Positions 8,294 through 14,592 of a stretch of 22,467 bases of DNA are shown one piece after another; the stretch's first letter is position 1; every line of letters begins with the position of its first letter. The stretch comes from Micavibrio sp. UBA2705. GTDB taxonomy: Bacteria; Pseudomonadota; Alphaproteobacteria; Micavibrionales; Micavibrionaceae. Below the pieces are notes generated by a model. It ran no database searches, was not told the origin of the DNA, and worked only from the letters and a program-made list of their open reading frames with translations. A program made the translations under genes and the position numbers. The stretch spans positions 1,502 to 23,968 of the forward strand of contig DELD01000062.1 in NCBI GenBank assembly GCA_002354205.1, read 5' to 3'.

Positions 8294-8924
8294 GTCTTTT
8301 TAACTCCTGTTGTGGTGCGGGTAGATAGTCCCATAAAATTTCAATGTTATTTCTTAATGTGGCTGATAAAACGCTGTGTTTAATGACCATGCAGTGGTTG
8401 GCGCCAACCTGCACTGCGACTTTATCTGCGTATGTCAGGCGAATGTAGTTGAGGAACTTATGGGCAGGCAGGCAGCGGTAATGATCTAGCGCGCCGCCTT
8501 GCGGTTTGTGGCCTTCTTTGATGGTTGTGCGCATGGTGATGCCTGCGTGTACAAGCTGCGCAATCTTATCCTTAACAAAATCAGGTGAAACGCTGTCATC
8601 TGCATTTTCAATATATAGCGTCTTGTCCTCTGCGCCCTCTAAGCTTCGCAAAACATCATCAAGCAATTCTTCATACCATCGTATGCCCTTAAAGTGCACG
8701 ATCGGGACATGCATTAAATCAACGCCGCCTGTTTCCGTGAACAATATACCTTGACCTGTCAGGTGCAGGATCAGCTTCTTTAGTGTATCTGATGAGGGGT
8801 TTTGTACAGTGCCGTTTTCGAACTTAGAAATCACGTTCATGTGCAGGCCTGTGGCGTGCGCAAGCTGCCTCTGGCTTAAAGAGAGCAAGTGTCGCGCGGC
8901 GGCAATTTGTCTACCATTAATCAA
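8280..8924 (-). CDS. XRE-family regulator with C-terminal PLD/TrmB-like domain
   Basis: Residues about 5-60 form an XRE/Cro-CI helix-turn-helix: RQIAAARHLL, then SQRQLAHATGL and the recognition helix in MNVISKFENG. The remaining 150 residues (from about VDLMHVPIVHFKG on) end in DKVAVQVG, VIKHSVLSATLRNN and IEILWDYL. By eye this resembles the phospholipase-D-fold sensor domain of TrmB-type regulators, without HxK catalytic motifs, so ligand sensing rather than hydrolysis is inferred. No ATG is available. TTG 8924 is preferred over TTG 8930 because AGGGG lies at a normal spacing before it, and because relatives typically begin 'M-I-x-G-x-Q-I'. The gene overlaps the CDPS-like gene by 14 bases and is first in their operon, so it probably controls both. 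The PLD assignment is tentative. Confidence 0.8.
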   Translation of the reverse strand: MINGRQIAAARHLLSLSQRQLAHATGLHMNVISKFENGTVQNPSSDTLKKLILHLTGQGILFTETGGVDLMHVPIVHFKGIRWYEELLDDVLRSLEGAEDKTLYIENADDSVSPDFVKDKIAQLVHAGITMRTTIKEGHKPQGGALDHYRCLPAHKFLNYIRLTYADKVAVQVGANHCMVIKHSVLSATLRNNIEILWDYLPAPQQELKRHVDI

Positions 8925-8967
8925 GATCAAGCCCCTGTAATATCACTGTTTTATTGTTAATTTATTA

Positions 8968-8996
8968 TGTATAACAGGTAATAGTTCACATTTCAA
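8968..8996 (-). promoter_or_regulatory. Predicted sigma70 promoter of the XRE-CDPS operon
   Basis: On the minus strand TTGAAA (8996-8991; 5 of 6 to TTGACA) and TATACA (8973-8968; 4 of 6 to TATAAT) are separated by exactly 17 bases. Transcription would start near 8961, leaving a leader of about 37 bases before the TTG start. This is the best promoter match seen in the window, but it is a prediction by inspection. Confidence 0.5.
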
Positions 8997-9002
8997 GGTG
9001 AA
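8985..9002. promoter_or_regulatory. Candidate operator: TTCAC-N8-GTGAA over the -35 box
   Basis: A perfect 5-bp inverted repeat, TTCAC (8985-8989) and GTGAA (8998-9002), encloses the -35 hexamer of the predicted XRE-CDPS promoter. A second symmetric pair, TGTTA (8955-8959) and TAACA (8972-8976), brackets the -10 region. Placement like this is typical of sites through which XRE repressors control their own operon. The arms are short, so chance cannot be excluded. Confidence 0.35.
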
Positions 9003-9029
9003 TTATATTGATTTTATCGTTTTTGTTAT

Positions 9030-9042
9030 GGTAATCATTATC
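9030..9042. promoter_or_regulatory. Possible Fur-like half box
   Basis: GGTAATCATTATC agrees at 12 of 13 positions with GATAATCATTATC, the 3' part of the classical Fur box. It lies about 34 bases upstream of the predicted -35 of the XRE-CDPS operon. Many alphaproteobacteria use Irr or RirA rather than a classical Fur for iron control, and the region is AT-rich, so this is a weak call. Confidence 0.2.
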
Positions 9043-9065
9043 CGAACAAAAGTTCTCACATATAT

Positions 9066-9104
9066 AAAAGCGTCAAGGTAAGGATTACCTCGGCGCTTTT
9101 TTTT
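9066..9104. terminator. Strong intrinsic terminator, bidirectional
   Basis: An extended hairpin: AAAAGCG...AGGTAA (9066-9081), loop GGA, TTACCT...CGCTTTT (9085-9100), with one A-C mismatch and one T-G wobble, followed by T to 9104 on the + strand. On the minus strand the same hairpin is followed by TTTT and terminates the thioesterase gene, whose stop codon lies 18 bases upstream. It also insulates the XRE-CDPS operon from the thioesterase transcript. The longer T-run (T8) faces the + strand, where no protein gene ends. Confidence 0.75.
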
Positions 9105-9121
9105 CTGTGGCACTGATTGTT

Positions 9122-9562
9122 CTATGCCGATTTTGGCTTATCGATAACCGCGCAGCTTAGCTCGCACTTAGCGACAAGCCTGCGGCGATCATCTGTGACG
9201 CGTATATCCCAAACATGTTTTGTACGGCCAATATGGACGGGGGCGCAATGCGCATGAACGTAACCTTCGCTTGCGGGGCGCAAATGGTTGACAGAAATTT
9301 GTGATCCCACGGCGTATTTATGGTCTAAATCAACGCACATTATTGATGCAAAGCTGCCAATGGTTTCTGCTAGGACGCATGTTGCGCCGCCATGTAATAT
9401 GCCGTGAATTTGATGCGTGCGACGATCTACTGGAAGGCGCGCTGTGATGAAATCATCACCAATTTCTGTGAATTCTAACCCTAAATGATCGAGAATATTA
9501 TCATGCGTAATTAAAGCGAGCGCATCATCGATAGTGTATTTTTTGTGCCACAACATATTCAT
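9122..9562 (-). CDS. Hotdog-fold acyl-CoA thioesterase (MenI/EntH/PaaI type)
   Basis: Small cytoplasmic thioesterase that hydrolyses acyl- or aroyl-CoA esters. The product has about 146 residues, usual for the family. LHGGATCVLAETIGS (56-70 from this start) is the family's core motif; E66 aligns with the catalytic Glu of E. coli YdiI/EntH (E63), and H57 belongs to the HGG loop. Later segments VGSQISVNHLRPASEG and HIGRTKHVWDI match the same subfamily. An open frame reaches 9673, but its first 37 residues are unlike the family and would overlap the divergent methyltransferase gene. Start ATG 9562 or, equally likely, ATG 9556 follows AAAGGT (9571-9566). The substrate is unknown; it may salvage CoA from stalled acyl-CoA intermediates of the neighbouring pathways. 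Specific roles such as menaquinone synthesis cannot be claimed from sequence. Confidence 0.85.
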   Translation of the reverse strand: MNMLWHKKYTIDDALALITHDNILDHLGLEFTEIGDDFITARLPVDRRTHQIHGILHGGATCVLAETIGSFASIMCVDLDHKYAVGSQISVNHLRPASEGYVHAHCAPVHIGRTKHVWDIRVTDDRRRLVAKCELSCAVIDKPKSA

Positions 9563-9600
9563 TTGACCTTTGTGTATTTTAAATGAAATTAACCGCGTTT

Positions 9601-9632
9601 CGGTGCATAATAGTAGCGTAAACGCACGGTGC
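9601..9632. repeat. Short direct repeat and palindrome in a divergent promoter region
   Basis: In the 98-base gap between the divergent thioesterase and methyltransferase genes, CGGTGC occurs at 9601-9606 and again at 9627-9632, 26 bases apart. Between them GCGT-AA-ACGC (9616-9625) forms an inverted repeat. This could be a regulator site shared by both genes. The elements are short and no regulator is identified. Confidence 0.25.
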
Positions 9633-9660
9633 TGTAAACTCGGGGAATAAGGCAGAATTA

Positions 9661-10461
9661 ATGAAAAATACAAGTGAACATTACAATTCTGATGCGTATT
9701 TATCGTATTTTAAAGATAAGGTTGGCGGTTTATCTAACTGTAATCGCGCAGAAAAGATTGAAAAATCATTTAAATACGACCAGTTTCATATAGGTGGCGT
9801 TGCCGCAACGCAAAAACTGCTTGCGCTGATGGGTGGCGCTCACGGCGATTGTGTGCTTGATGTTGGTTGTGGTTTTGGTGGTGTGGCGCGTTATTTGACG
9901 TATAGTGGCGGTTTTAAGGTGTTTGGGCTTGATCTGAGTGCGTCTTATGTTTCTGTGGCGCAAAGTATTGATAAGTGGCTTGGTTTTTCGGATCAAATCA
10001 GTTGTGAGCGTCGCGATATTTGTGATCCGCAATTGGGGGTGCGCGATTTTGACTGGGTTGTGTGGTCTCACCTTGGTATGAATATAGAAAATAAAGATCT
10101 TGCTTTAATTAATTGTTCTAATGCAATGAAAAAAAGCGGAAAAATAATAATATATGACGTATTGTTAAGTTGTGCTGTGGGGGGTGGTGGCGCCACCTAT
10201 CCTTTGCCGTGGGCGAGCATGCCGTGCGACAACCATGCTAACGATTTAAAATCCTATAAAAACAGTCTATTAAAGGCAGGGTTTAAAGTAATTTATATAG
10301 AAAAATACGATGATATTTTGCCTGAAATCTTAGAAAATGAAGTGCCGTTAGATGTGCCTCCATTCGCAGGTGCAGATTTCCGTGAGTGCTTGGTCAATCT
10401 GCGTCAGTTTTTGGCGCAGGGTATCGGCGCGCCATGGTTTATAATTGCTGAAAAAATGTAA
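9661..10461 (+). CDS. Class I SAM-dependent methyltransferase, sarcosine/dimethylglycine methyltransferase-like
   Basis: The 266-residue protein has the Rossmann SAM-binding motif I VLDVGCGFGG (65-74), an acidic residue ending strand beta-2 in FGLDLSASY, and a post-I region with DWVVWSHLGM. The KYDQFHIGG segment (38-46), just before motif I, is characteristic of the glycine/sarcosine/dimethylglycine N-methyltransferase-like group, so an amine or small-molecule substrate is plausible. Start ATG 9661 has AAGG about seven bases upstream. The gene is T-rich and richer in AT codons than the catabolic genes around it, which hints at a different origin. It is transcribed alone, divergent from the thioesterase. 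It is about 0.7 kb from the CDPS cassette but not in its operon; a role in N-methylating a cyclodipeptide is only a possibility. Confidence 0.75.
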   Translation: MKNTSEHYNSDAYLSYFKDKVGGLSNCNRAEKIEKSFKYDQFHIGGVAATQKLLALMGGAHGDCVLDVGCGFGGVARYLTYSGGFKVFGLDLSASYVSVAQSIDKWLGFSDQISCERRDICDPQLGVRDFDWVVWSHLGMNIENKDLALINCSNAMKKSGKIIIYDVLLSCAVGGGGATYPLPWASMPCDNHANDLKSYKNSLLKAGFKVIYIEKYDDILPEILENEVPLDVPPFAGADFRECLVNLRQFLAQGIGAPWFIIAEKM

Positions 10462-10488
10462 CTTTTCCTAGACCTTAATCAGGAAAAG
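10462..10488 (+). terminator. Hairpin after the methyltransferase gene
   Basis: CTTTTCCT (10462-10469) and AGGAAAAG (10481-10488) form a perfect 8-bp stem with an 11-base loop, starting one base after the methyltransferase stop codon. The stem is AT-rich and the following sequence (actattatat) has no T-run, so termination would be weak. Confidence 0.35.
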
Positions 10489-10557
10489 ACTATTATATCT
10501 GACATATAAAAATCTTACTTGCGCGGCGGTGTGTTGCTAGAGGGCAGGGAGATAAAA

Positions 10558-11766
10558 ATGTCAGAAACAAATTCTAATAATGATCCTATCGTAATCGTTA
10601 GTGCGAAGCGCAGTGCTATCGCAGGGTTTCAGGGCGGCTTTTCTACGTTAAGCGCTTCGGCGCTCGGCGGCGCGGCGATCAAGGCTGTGAAGGATGAGCT
10701 GAGCCTTAATGATGCCGGTGATGTTGATAATGTAATTATGGGCTGCGTCCTGCAAGCAGGCCAAGGGCAAGCGCCAGCGCGTCAGGCTTCCTTCGCGGGC
10801 GGCTTTGATGATGATATGCCTTGCGTGACGCTCAATAAAATGTGTGGCTCAGGGCTTCAGGCCGTTATGTATGCACATGATTTAATCAAAGCAGACACAC
10901 ATAAAGCCGTGATAGCGGGCGGCATGGAAAGCATGACCAACGCTCCATATTTGCTTCCTAAGGCACGCGGCGGGATGCGGATGGGGCATGGCGAGGTTTA
11001 TGACCATATGTTCCTTGATGGGCTCGAGGATGCTTATGAGCGCGGTAAGCTGATGGGCGTGTTTGCCGATGGCTGCGCCGCGCATTATAATTTCAGCCGC
11101 GAAGCGCAAGATGAATACGCGCTGACTTCACTTTCCCGTGCCAAAGCGGCCATTGCCTCTGGCGCGTTTAAGAATGAAATCACGCCCGTCACCATACCAA
11201 CCCGCAAAGGTGATGTTGTGGTAGACACCGATGAGCAGCCCAGCAATGCGATGCCCGACAAAATACCATTGTTAAACCCAGCTTTTGGTAAAGATGGCAC
11301 TGTGACGGCAGCGAACGCCAGTTCAATATCTGATGGTGGCGCGGCTTTATTGGTGATGAAGGCCAGTGAGGCAAAAAAACGCGGTTTAACGCCTTTGGTA
11401 AAAATACTCGCCCATAGCGTTCATGCACGTGCGCCGCAGTGGTTTACAACTGCCCCTGTGGGGGCAATCCAGAATGTTTTGGATAAAATTGGCTTAAACG
11501 CTAACGATATAGATTTATATGAAATTAACGAAGCTTTCGCTGTTGTCACTATGGCGGCAATGCGAGAGTTTGATTTATCGCATGACAAAGTGAATATACG
11601 TGGTGGCGCTTGTGCCCTTGGTCATCCTATCGGTGCTTCAGGCGCGCGTATTTTGGTAACGCTGATCCACGCTTTGAAAGATAAGGGCTTAAAGACGGGC
11701 ATAGCCTCTTTATGTATTGGTGGCGGCGAAGCCGTAGCCTTGGCTGTTGAAAACTGGGAGGAGTAA
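10558..11766 (+). CDS. Acetyl-CoA C-acyltransferase (thiolase)
   Basis: Degradative or biosynthetic type II thiolase; in this setting it probably cleaves 2-methylacetoacetyl-CoA to acetyl-CoA and propionyl-CoA, and it may also act on acetoacetyl-CoA. The 402-residue protein has the complete catalytic set: nucleophile C96 in KMCGSGLQAV, NEAF in the middle of the C-terminal half, H356 in GGACALGHPIGASG, and C386 in CIGGGEA. ATG 10558 is preceded by AGGGAG (10546-10551) at six bases; an upstream TTG at 10519 would add 13 residues unlike the family and leave this ribosome site unused. It heads a run of tightly spaced + strand genes that reaches prpD. Substrate preference (short chain or 2-methyl-branched) is inferred from context only. 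Confidence 0.9.
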   Translation: MSETNSNNDPIVIVSAKRSAIAGFQGGFSTLSASALGGAAIKAVKDELSLNDAGDVDNVIMGCVLQAGQGQAPARQASFAGGFDDDMPCVTLNKMCGSGLQAVMYAHDLIKADTHKAVIAGGMESMTNAPYLLPKARGGMRMGHGEVYDHMFLDGLEDAYERGKLMGVFADGCAAHYNFSREAQDEYALTSLSRAKAAIASGAFKNEITPVTIPTRKGDVVVDTDEQPSNAMPDKIPLLNPAFGKDGTVTAANASSISDGGAALLVMKASEAKKRGLTPLVKILAHSVHARAPQWFTTAPVGAIQNVLDKIGLNANDIDLYEINEAFAVVTMAAMREFDLSHDKVNIRGGACALGHPIGASGARILVTLIHALKDKGLKTGIASLCIGGGEAVALAVENWEE

Positions 11767-11771
11767 TTGAG

Positions 11772-12923
11772 ATGATCCTTACCGAAGAGCAAATTATGAT
11801 CCGCGATATGGCGCGTAATTTTGCCCGCGAACGCATCGCGCCAGAGGCCGCCAAGCGCGCAGAAGAAAAAATATTTCCAAAGGCAGAGCTTCTCGCTCTC
11901 GCTGAACTTGGCATATTGGGTATGTTAATGCCTGAAGAATATGGCGGCAGTGATACGGGGTATTTATCCTATGTACTGGCGATGGAAGAAGTTGCCGCCG
12001 CTGATGGTGCGCTTTCAACTATCCTCAGTGTAAATAGCTGCCCTGTTTCAACGGCAATTTTAAGCTATGCGTCACAGGCGCAAAAACAGGATTGGCTGCC
12101 GAAATTAACATCAGGGGAATGGATTGGCGCTTTTGCCCTTACGGAGCCTGATGCAGGGTCTGACGCATCAGCCATTCGCACACGCGCTACGCGCGAGGGC
12201 ACTGATTATATTTTAAACGGAACGAAGCAATTTATCACGTCAGGCAAGCACGGCAATGTCGCGCTTGTTTTTGCGATTACTGACCCTGATGCGGGTAAGC
12301 GCGGCCTGTCTTGCTTCGCTGTGCCAACGGATAGCACAGGGTATAAGGTTGCGAGGGTCGAAGATAAAATGGGGCAGCAATCATCTGATACCTGTCAGAT
12401 TATTTTGGAAGATTTACGCCTCTCAGAAACATACCGCATTGGCGCGGAAGGGGATGGTTATAAAATTGCCCTCGCCAATTTAGAAGGTGGCCGCCTTGGT
12501 ATCGCAGCGCAATCTGTTGGTATGGCACGCGCGGCATACGCGCAAGCGCTGAGCTACGCGCAGGAGCGCAAAAGCTTCGGTAAATCACTCCTCGATCATC
12601 AGGCATTGGCGTTCCGTTTGGCGGATATGGCGACGAAAATAGAAGTCGCGCGCCAAATGCTTCATCATGCGGCGGCTTTGCGTGATGCGGGGCAGCCTTG
12701 TAAGAAAGAAGCCTGCATGGCGAAATTATTTGCATCAGAAATGGCCGAAGAAGTCGCACGCGAAGCGCTGCAGATTTTCGGTGGCTATGGTTATTTAAGT
12801 GAATACCCGATTGAGCGTATTTACCGCGATGTGCGTGTATGCAGCATTTATGAAGGGACAAGCGATATTCAGCGCATTGTCATTGGCCGTGAAATTTTAA
12901 AGGAGTCAGAAGATGCAGCTTAA
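11772..12923 (+). CDS. Acyl-CoA dehydrogenase, probably short/branched-chain
   Basis: FAD enzyme that introduces the 2,3 double bond into an acyl-CoA and passes electrons to ETF. The 383-residue protein shows the signature ALTEPDAGSDASAIRT and a C-terminal YEGTSDIQRIVIG, where E361 is the usual catalytic base of short- and medium-chain enzymes. This contrasts with the isovaleryl-CoA dehydrogenase of this window, which lacks that Glu. With the thiolase and dehydrogenase on either side it most simply serves as 2-methylbutyryl-CoA dehydrogenase of isoleucine breakdown, with isobutyryl- or butyryl-CoA as alternatives. It starts five bases after the thiolase stop, with GGGAGGAG at the end of the thiolase gene as ribosome site, and overlaps the next gene by 11 bases, so all three are coupled. 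Confidence 0.88.
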   Translation: MILTEEQIMIRDMARNFARERIAPEAAKRAEEKIFPKAELLALAELGILGMLMPEEYGGSDTGYLSYVLAMEEVAAADGALSTILSVNSCPVSTAILSYASQAQKQDWLPKLTSGEWIGAFALTEPDAGSDASAIRTRATREGTDYILNGTKQFITSGKHGNVALVFAITDPDAGKRGLSCFAVPTDSTGYKVARVEDKMGQQSSDTCQIILEDLRLSETYRIGAEGDGYKIALANLEGGRLGIAAQSVGMARAAYAQALSYAQERKSFGKSLLDHQALAFRLADMATKIEVARQMLHHAAALRDAGQPCKKEACMAKLFASEMAEEVAREALQIFGGYGYLSEYPIERIYRDVRVCSIYEGTSDIQRIVIGREILKESEDAA

Positions 12924-13668
12924 AGGTGCGGTAGCAATTGTCACAGGCGGGACGGGAGGTATCGGCGCGGCTTGCGTGGATTATCTGGTCGATAACGGTT
13001 GTAAGGTTGCGGCGTGGGATATTCATGTGGATGAGGTAGCGCTGCGCGCTGAGGTGTCATATACGGCCTGTGATATCACCGATGAAGGCAGTGTTATGGA
13101 GGCATTGAACGCCTGTAAATCCAAATTCGGCGTGCCGAGCATTTTGGTTCACTGCGCGGGCATATTGGGCGGTGAGCGCGTTTTAGGGCGTGAAGGCGTG
13201 GCGTCGCTTGAAACATTTCAGCGCATTATCAATGTTAATTTGTCAGGCACGTTTAATGTGCTGCGCCTTGTCGCTGCCGAAATGGCCGCGCGCGAAGCGG
13301 ATAGCGCCACAGGTGAACGCGGTGTAATTATCAATACAGGGTCAATTGCGGCGTATGAGGGTCAAATTGGGCAGGCGGCATATGCGGCGTCCAAAGGCGG
13401 CGTCACATCAATGACTTTACCGATAGCGCGCGAACTTGCCCGCAGCGGTATTCGTGTGATGACCATTGCCCCTGGCGCAGTCGAAACGCCAATGATGGAG
13501 AACGTACCGCAAGAATATCAAGATGCAATTACGGCCAATATTCCATTCCCAAGTCGCTTTGCGAAGGCCGAAGAGTTTGCCATGCTCGCGGGGCATATTG
13601 TTGAAAACCCAATGTTAAACGGCGAAACCATTCGTCTGGATGGCGCGGCGCGTCTTCCTGCAAAATAG
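12913..13668 (+). CDS. Short-chain dehydrogenase, likely 3-hydroxy(-2-methyl)acyl-CoA dehydrogenase
   Basis: NAD(P)-dependent classical SDR of 251 residues. The cofactor loop TGGTGGIG lies near residues 10-17, HCAGILGG gives the conserved N/HCAG turn, and the catalytic residues are S144, Y157 and K161 (YAASK). The PGAVETPM segment after strand beta-6 is also typical. ATG 12913 has AGGAG (12901-12905) at a good distance and overlaps the acyl-CoA dehydrogenase gene by 11 bases. Among SDRs, the placement between an acyl-CoA dehydrogenase and thiolase set and the methylcitrate genes suggests the HSD17B10-like role of oxidising 2-methyl-3-hydroxybutyryl-CoA. A FabG-type 3-oxoacyl reductase is the alternative. 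No enoyl-CoA hydratase for the preceding step is in the window. Confidence 0.85.
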   Translation: MQLKGAVAIVTGGTGGIGAACVDYLVDNGCKVAAWDIHVDEVALRAEVSYTACDITDEGSVMEALNACKSKFGVPSILVHCAGILGGERVLGREGVASLETFQRIINVNLSGTFNVLRLVAAEMAAREADSATGERGVIINTGSIAAYEGQIGQAAYAASKGGVTSMTLPIARELARSGIRVMTIAPGAVETPMMENVPQEYQDAITANIPFPSRFAKAEEFAMLAGHIVENPMLNGETIRLDGAARLPAK

Positions 13669-13680
13669 GAGCAATTAAAA

Positions 13681-14562
13681 ATGAGTACTTCACAGGGTAA
13701 GAAAATGCGCAGCTTGCTGCAAACGGAAAAGCCTCTGCAAATTGTCGGCGCGATTAATGCCTATAGCGCGTTGTTAGCGCGTGATGCAGGGCATAAAGCG
13801 ATCTACCTTTCAGGGGCAGGGGTTGCCAATGCATCTTTCGGTCTGCCTGATCTGGGCATGACCAATTTAACGGATGTCTGCGAAGATGCGCGGCGCATTA
13901 CCGGCGCGGTTGATTTGCCGCTTCTGGTGGATATTGACGTTGGCTGGGGCAATGCGTTTAACATCGCCCGTACGGTTAAGGAGATGACCAATGCGGGCGT
14001 TGCTGCCGTCCATATGGAAGACCAGATTGCCGCGAAACGCTGTGGTCACCGCCCGAATAAGGAATTGGTCAGCAAAGAGGAAATGGGCGACCGTATTAAG
14101 GCAGCTGTAGATGCGAAGACAGATGCTGATTTCATTGTCATGGCGCGCTGTGATGCTTTGGCGGTTGAGGGCTTTGATGCTGCGGTAGAGCGCAGCGCGT
14201 ATTACGCCGAATGCGGCGCGGACGCGATATTTGCCGAAGCAATGACCGATTTGGCGCATTACCGCATCATTAAAGATGCAGTTGGCGTTCCGCTGCTTGC
14301 GAATATCACAGAATTTGGCAAAACGGATTTATATAGCGCCGCGCAGCTTGGCGATAATGGCGTTGATATGGCGCTGTATCCATTAAGCGCTTTTCGCGCT
14401 ATGAGCAAAGCCGCGCTTGATGTTTATAGCGCGATTAAAACAGAAGGCACGCAAAAAGGCTGCATTGATAATATGCAAACCCGCGCGGAGCTTTATGAGC
14501 ACTTAAACTATATGGATTATGAACAGCAATTAGACCGCCTTCATAATGCCAAGAATAGATAG
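13681..14562 (+). CDS. prpB: 2-Methylisocitrate lyase
   Basis: Final step of the 2-methylcitrate cycle: splits 2-methylisocitrate into pyruvate and succinate. The 293-residue protein has the isocitrate-lyase superfamily barrel, with the metal-binding DIDVGWGN near residue 82-89 and the active-site signature KRCGH, whose C121 is the catalytic Cys. It is about the length of Salmonella PrpB and much shorter than isocitrate lyase. Phosphonomutase-type and oxaloacetate decarboxylase relatives usually lack KRCGH. Start ATG 13681 is served by AGGAG (13667-13671), which overlaps the stop codon of the preceding SDR gene. prpC follows after 30 bases. Confidence 0.93.
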   Translation: MSTSQGKKMRSLLQTEKPLQIVGAINAYSALLARDAGHKAIYLSGAGVANASFGLPDLGMTNLTDVCEDARRITGAVDLPLLVDIDVGWGNAFNIARTVKEMTNAGVAAVHMEDQIAAKRCGHRPNKELVSKEEMGDRIKAAVDAKTDADFIVMARCDALAVEGFDAAVERSAYYAECGADAIFAEAMTDLAHYRIIKDAVGVPLLANITEFGKTDLYSAAQLGDNGVDMALYPLSAFRAMSKAALDVYSAIKTEGTQKGCIDNMQTRAELYEHLNYMDYEQQLDRLHNAKNR

Positions 14563-14592
14563 ATATAAATAAACAGATAGGGAGAAAATAAA

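Noticed and set aside
9563..9673. N-terminal extension of the thioesterase to 9673
   Set aside because: The extra residues do not resemble the family, would overlap the divergent methyltransferase start, and an ATG with AAAGGT upstream is available at 9562/9556.
10519..10557. TTG start for the thiolase 13 codons upstream
   Set aside because: The ATG at 10558 has a well-placed AGGGAG and gives the family's normal N-terminus.
12400..12861. 153-residue open frame on the minus strand within the acyl-CoA dehydrogenase gene
   Set aside because: It lies wholly opposite a clearly recognised gene, its composition is Cys/His/Arg/Pro-rich as expected of a shadow frame, and it shows no domain or ribosome site.
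13867..14259. 130-residue minus-strand open frame inside prpB
   Set aside because: Arg/His-rich shadow of a conserved gene, with no recognisable motif.
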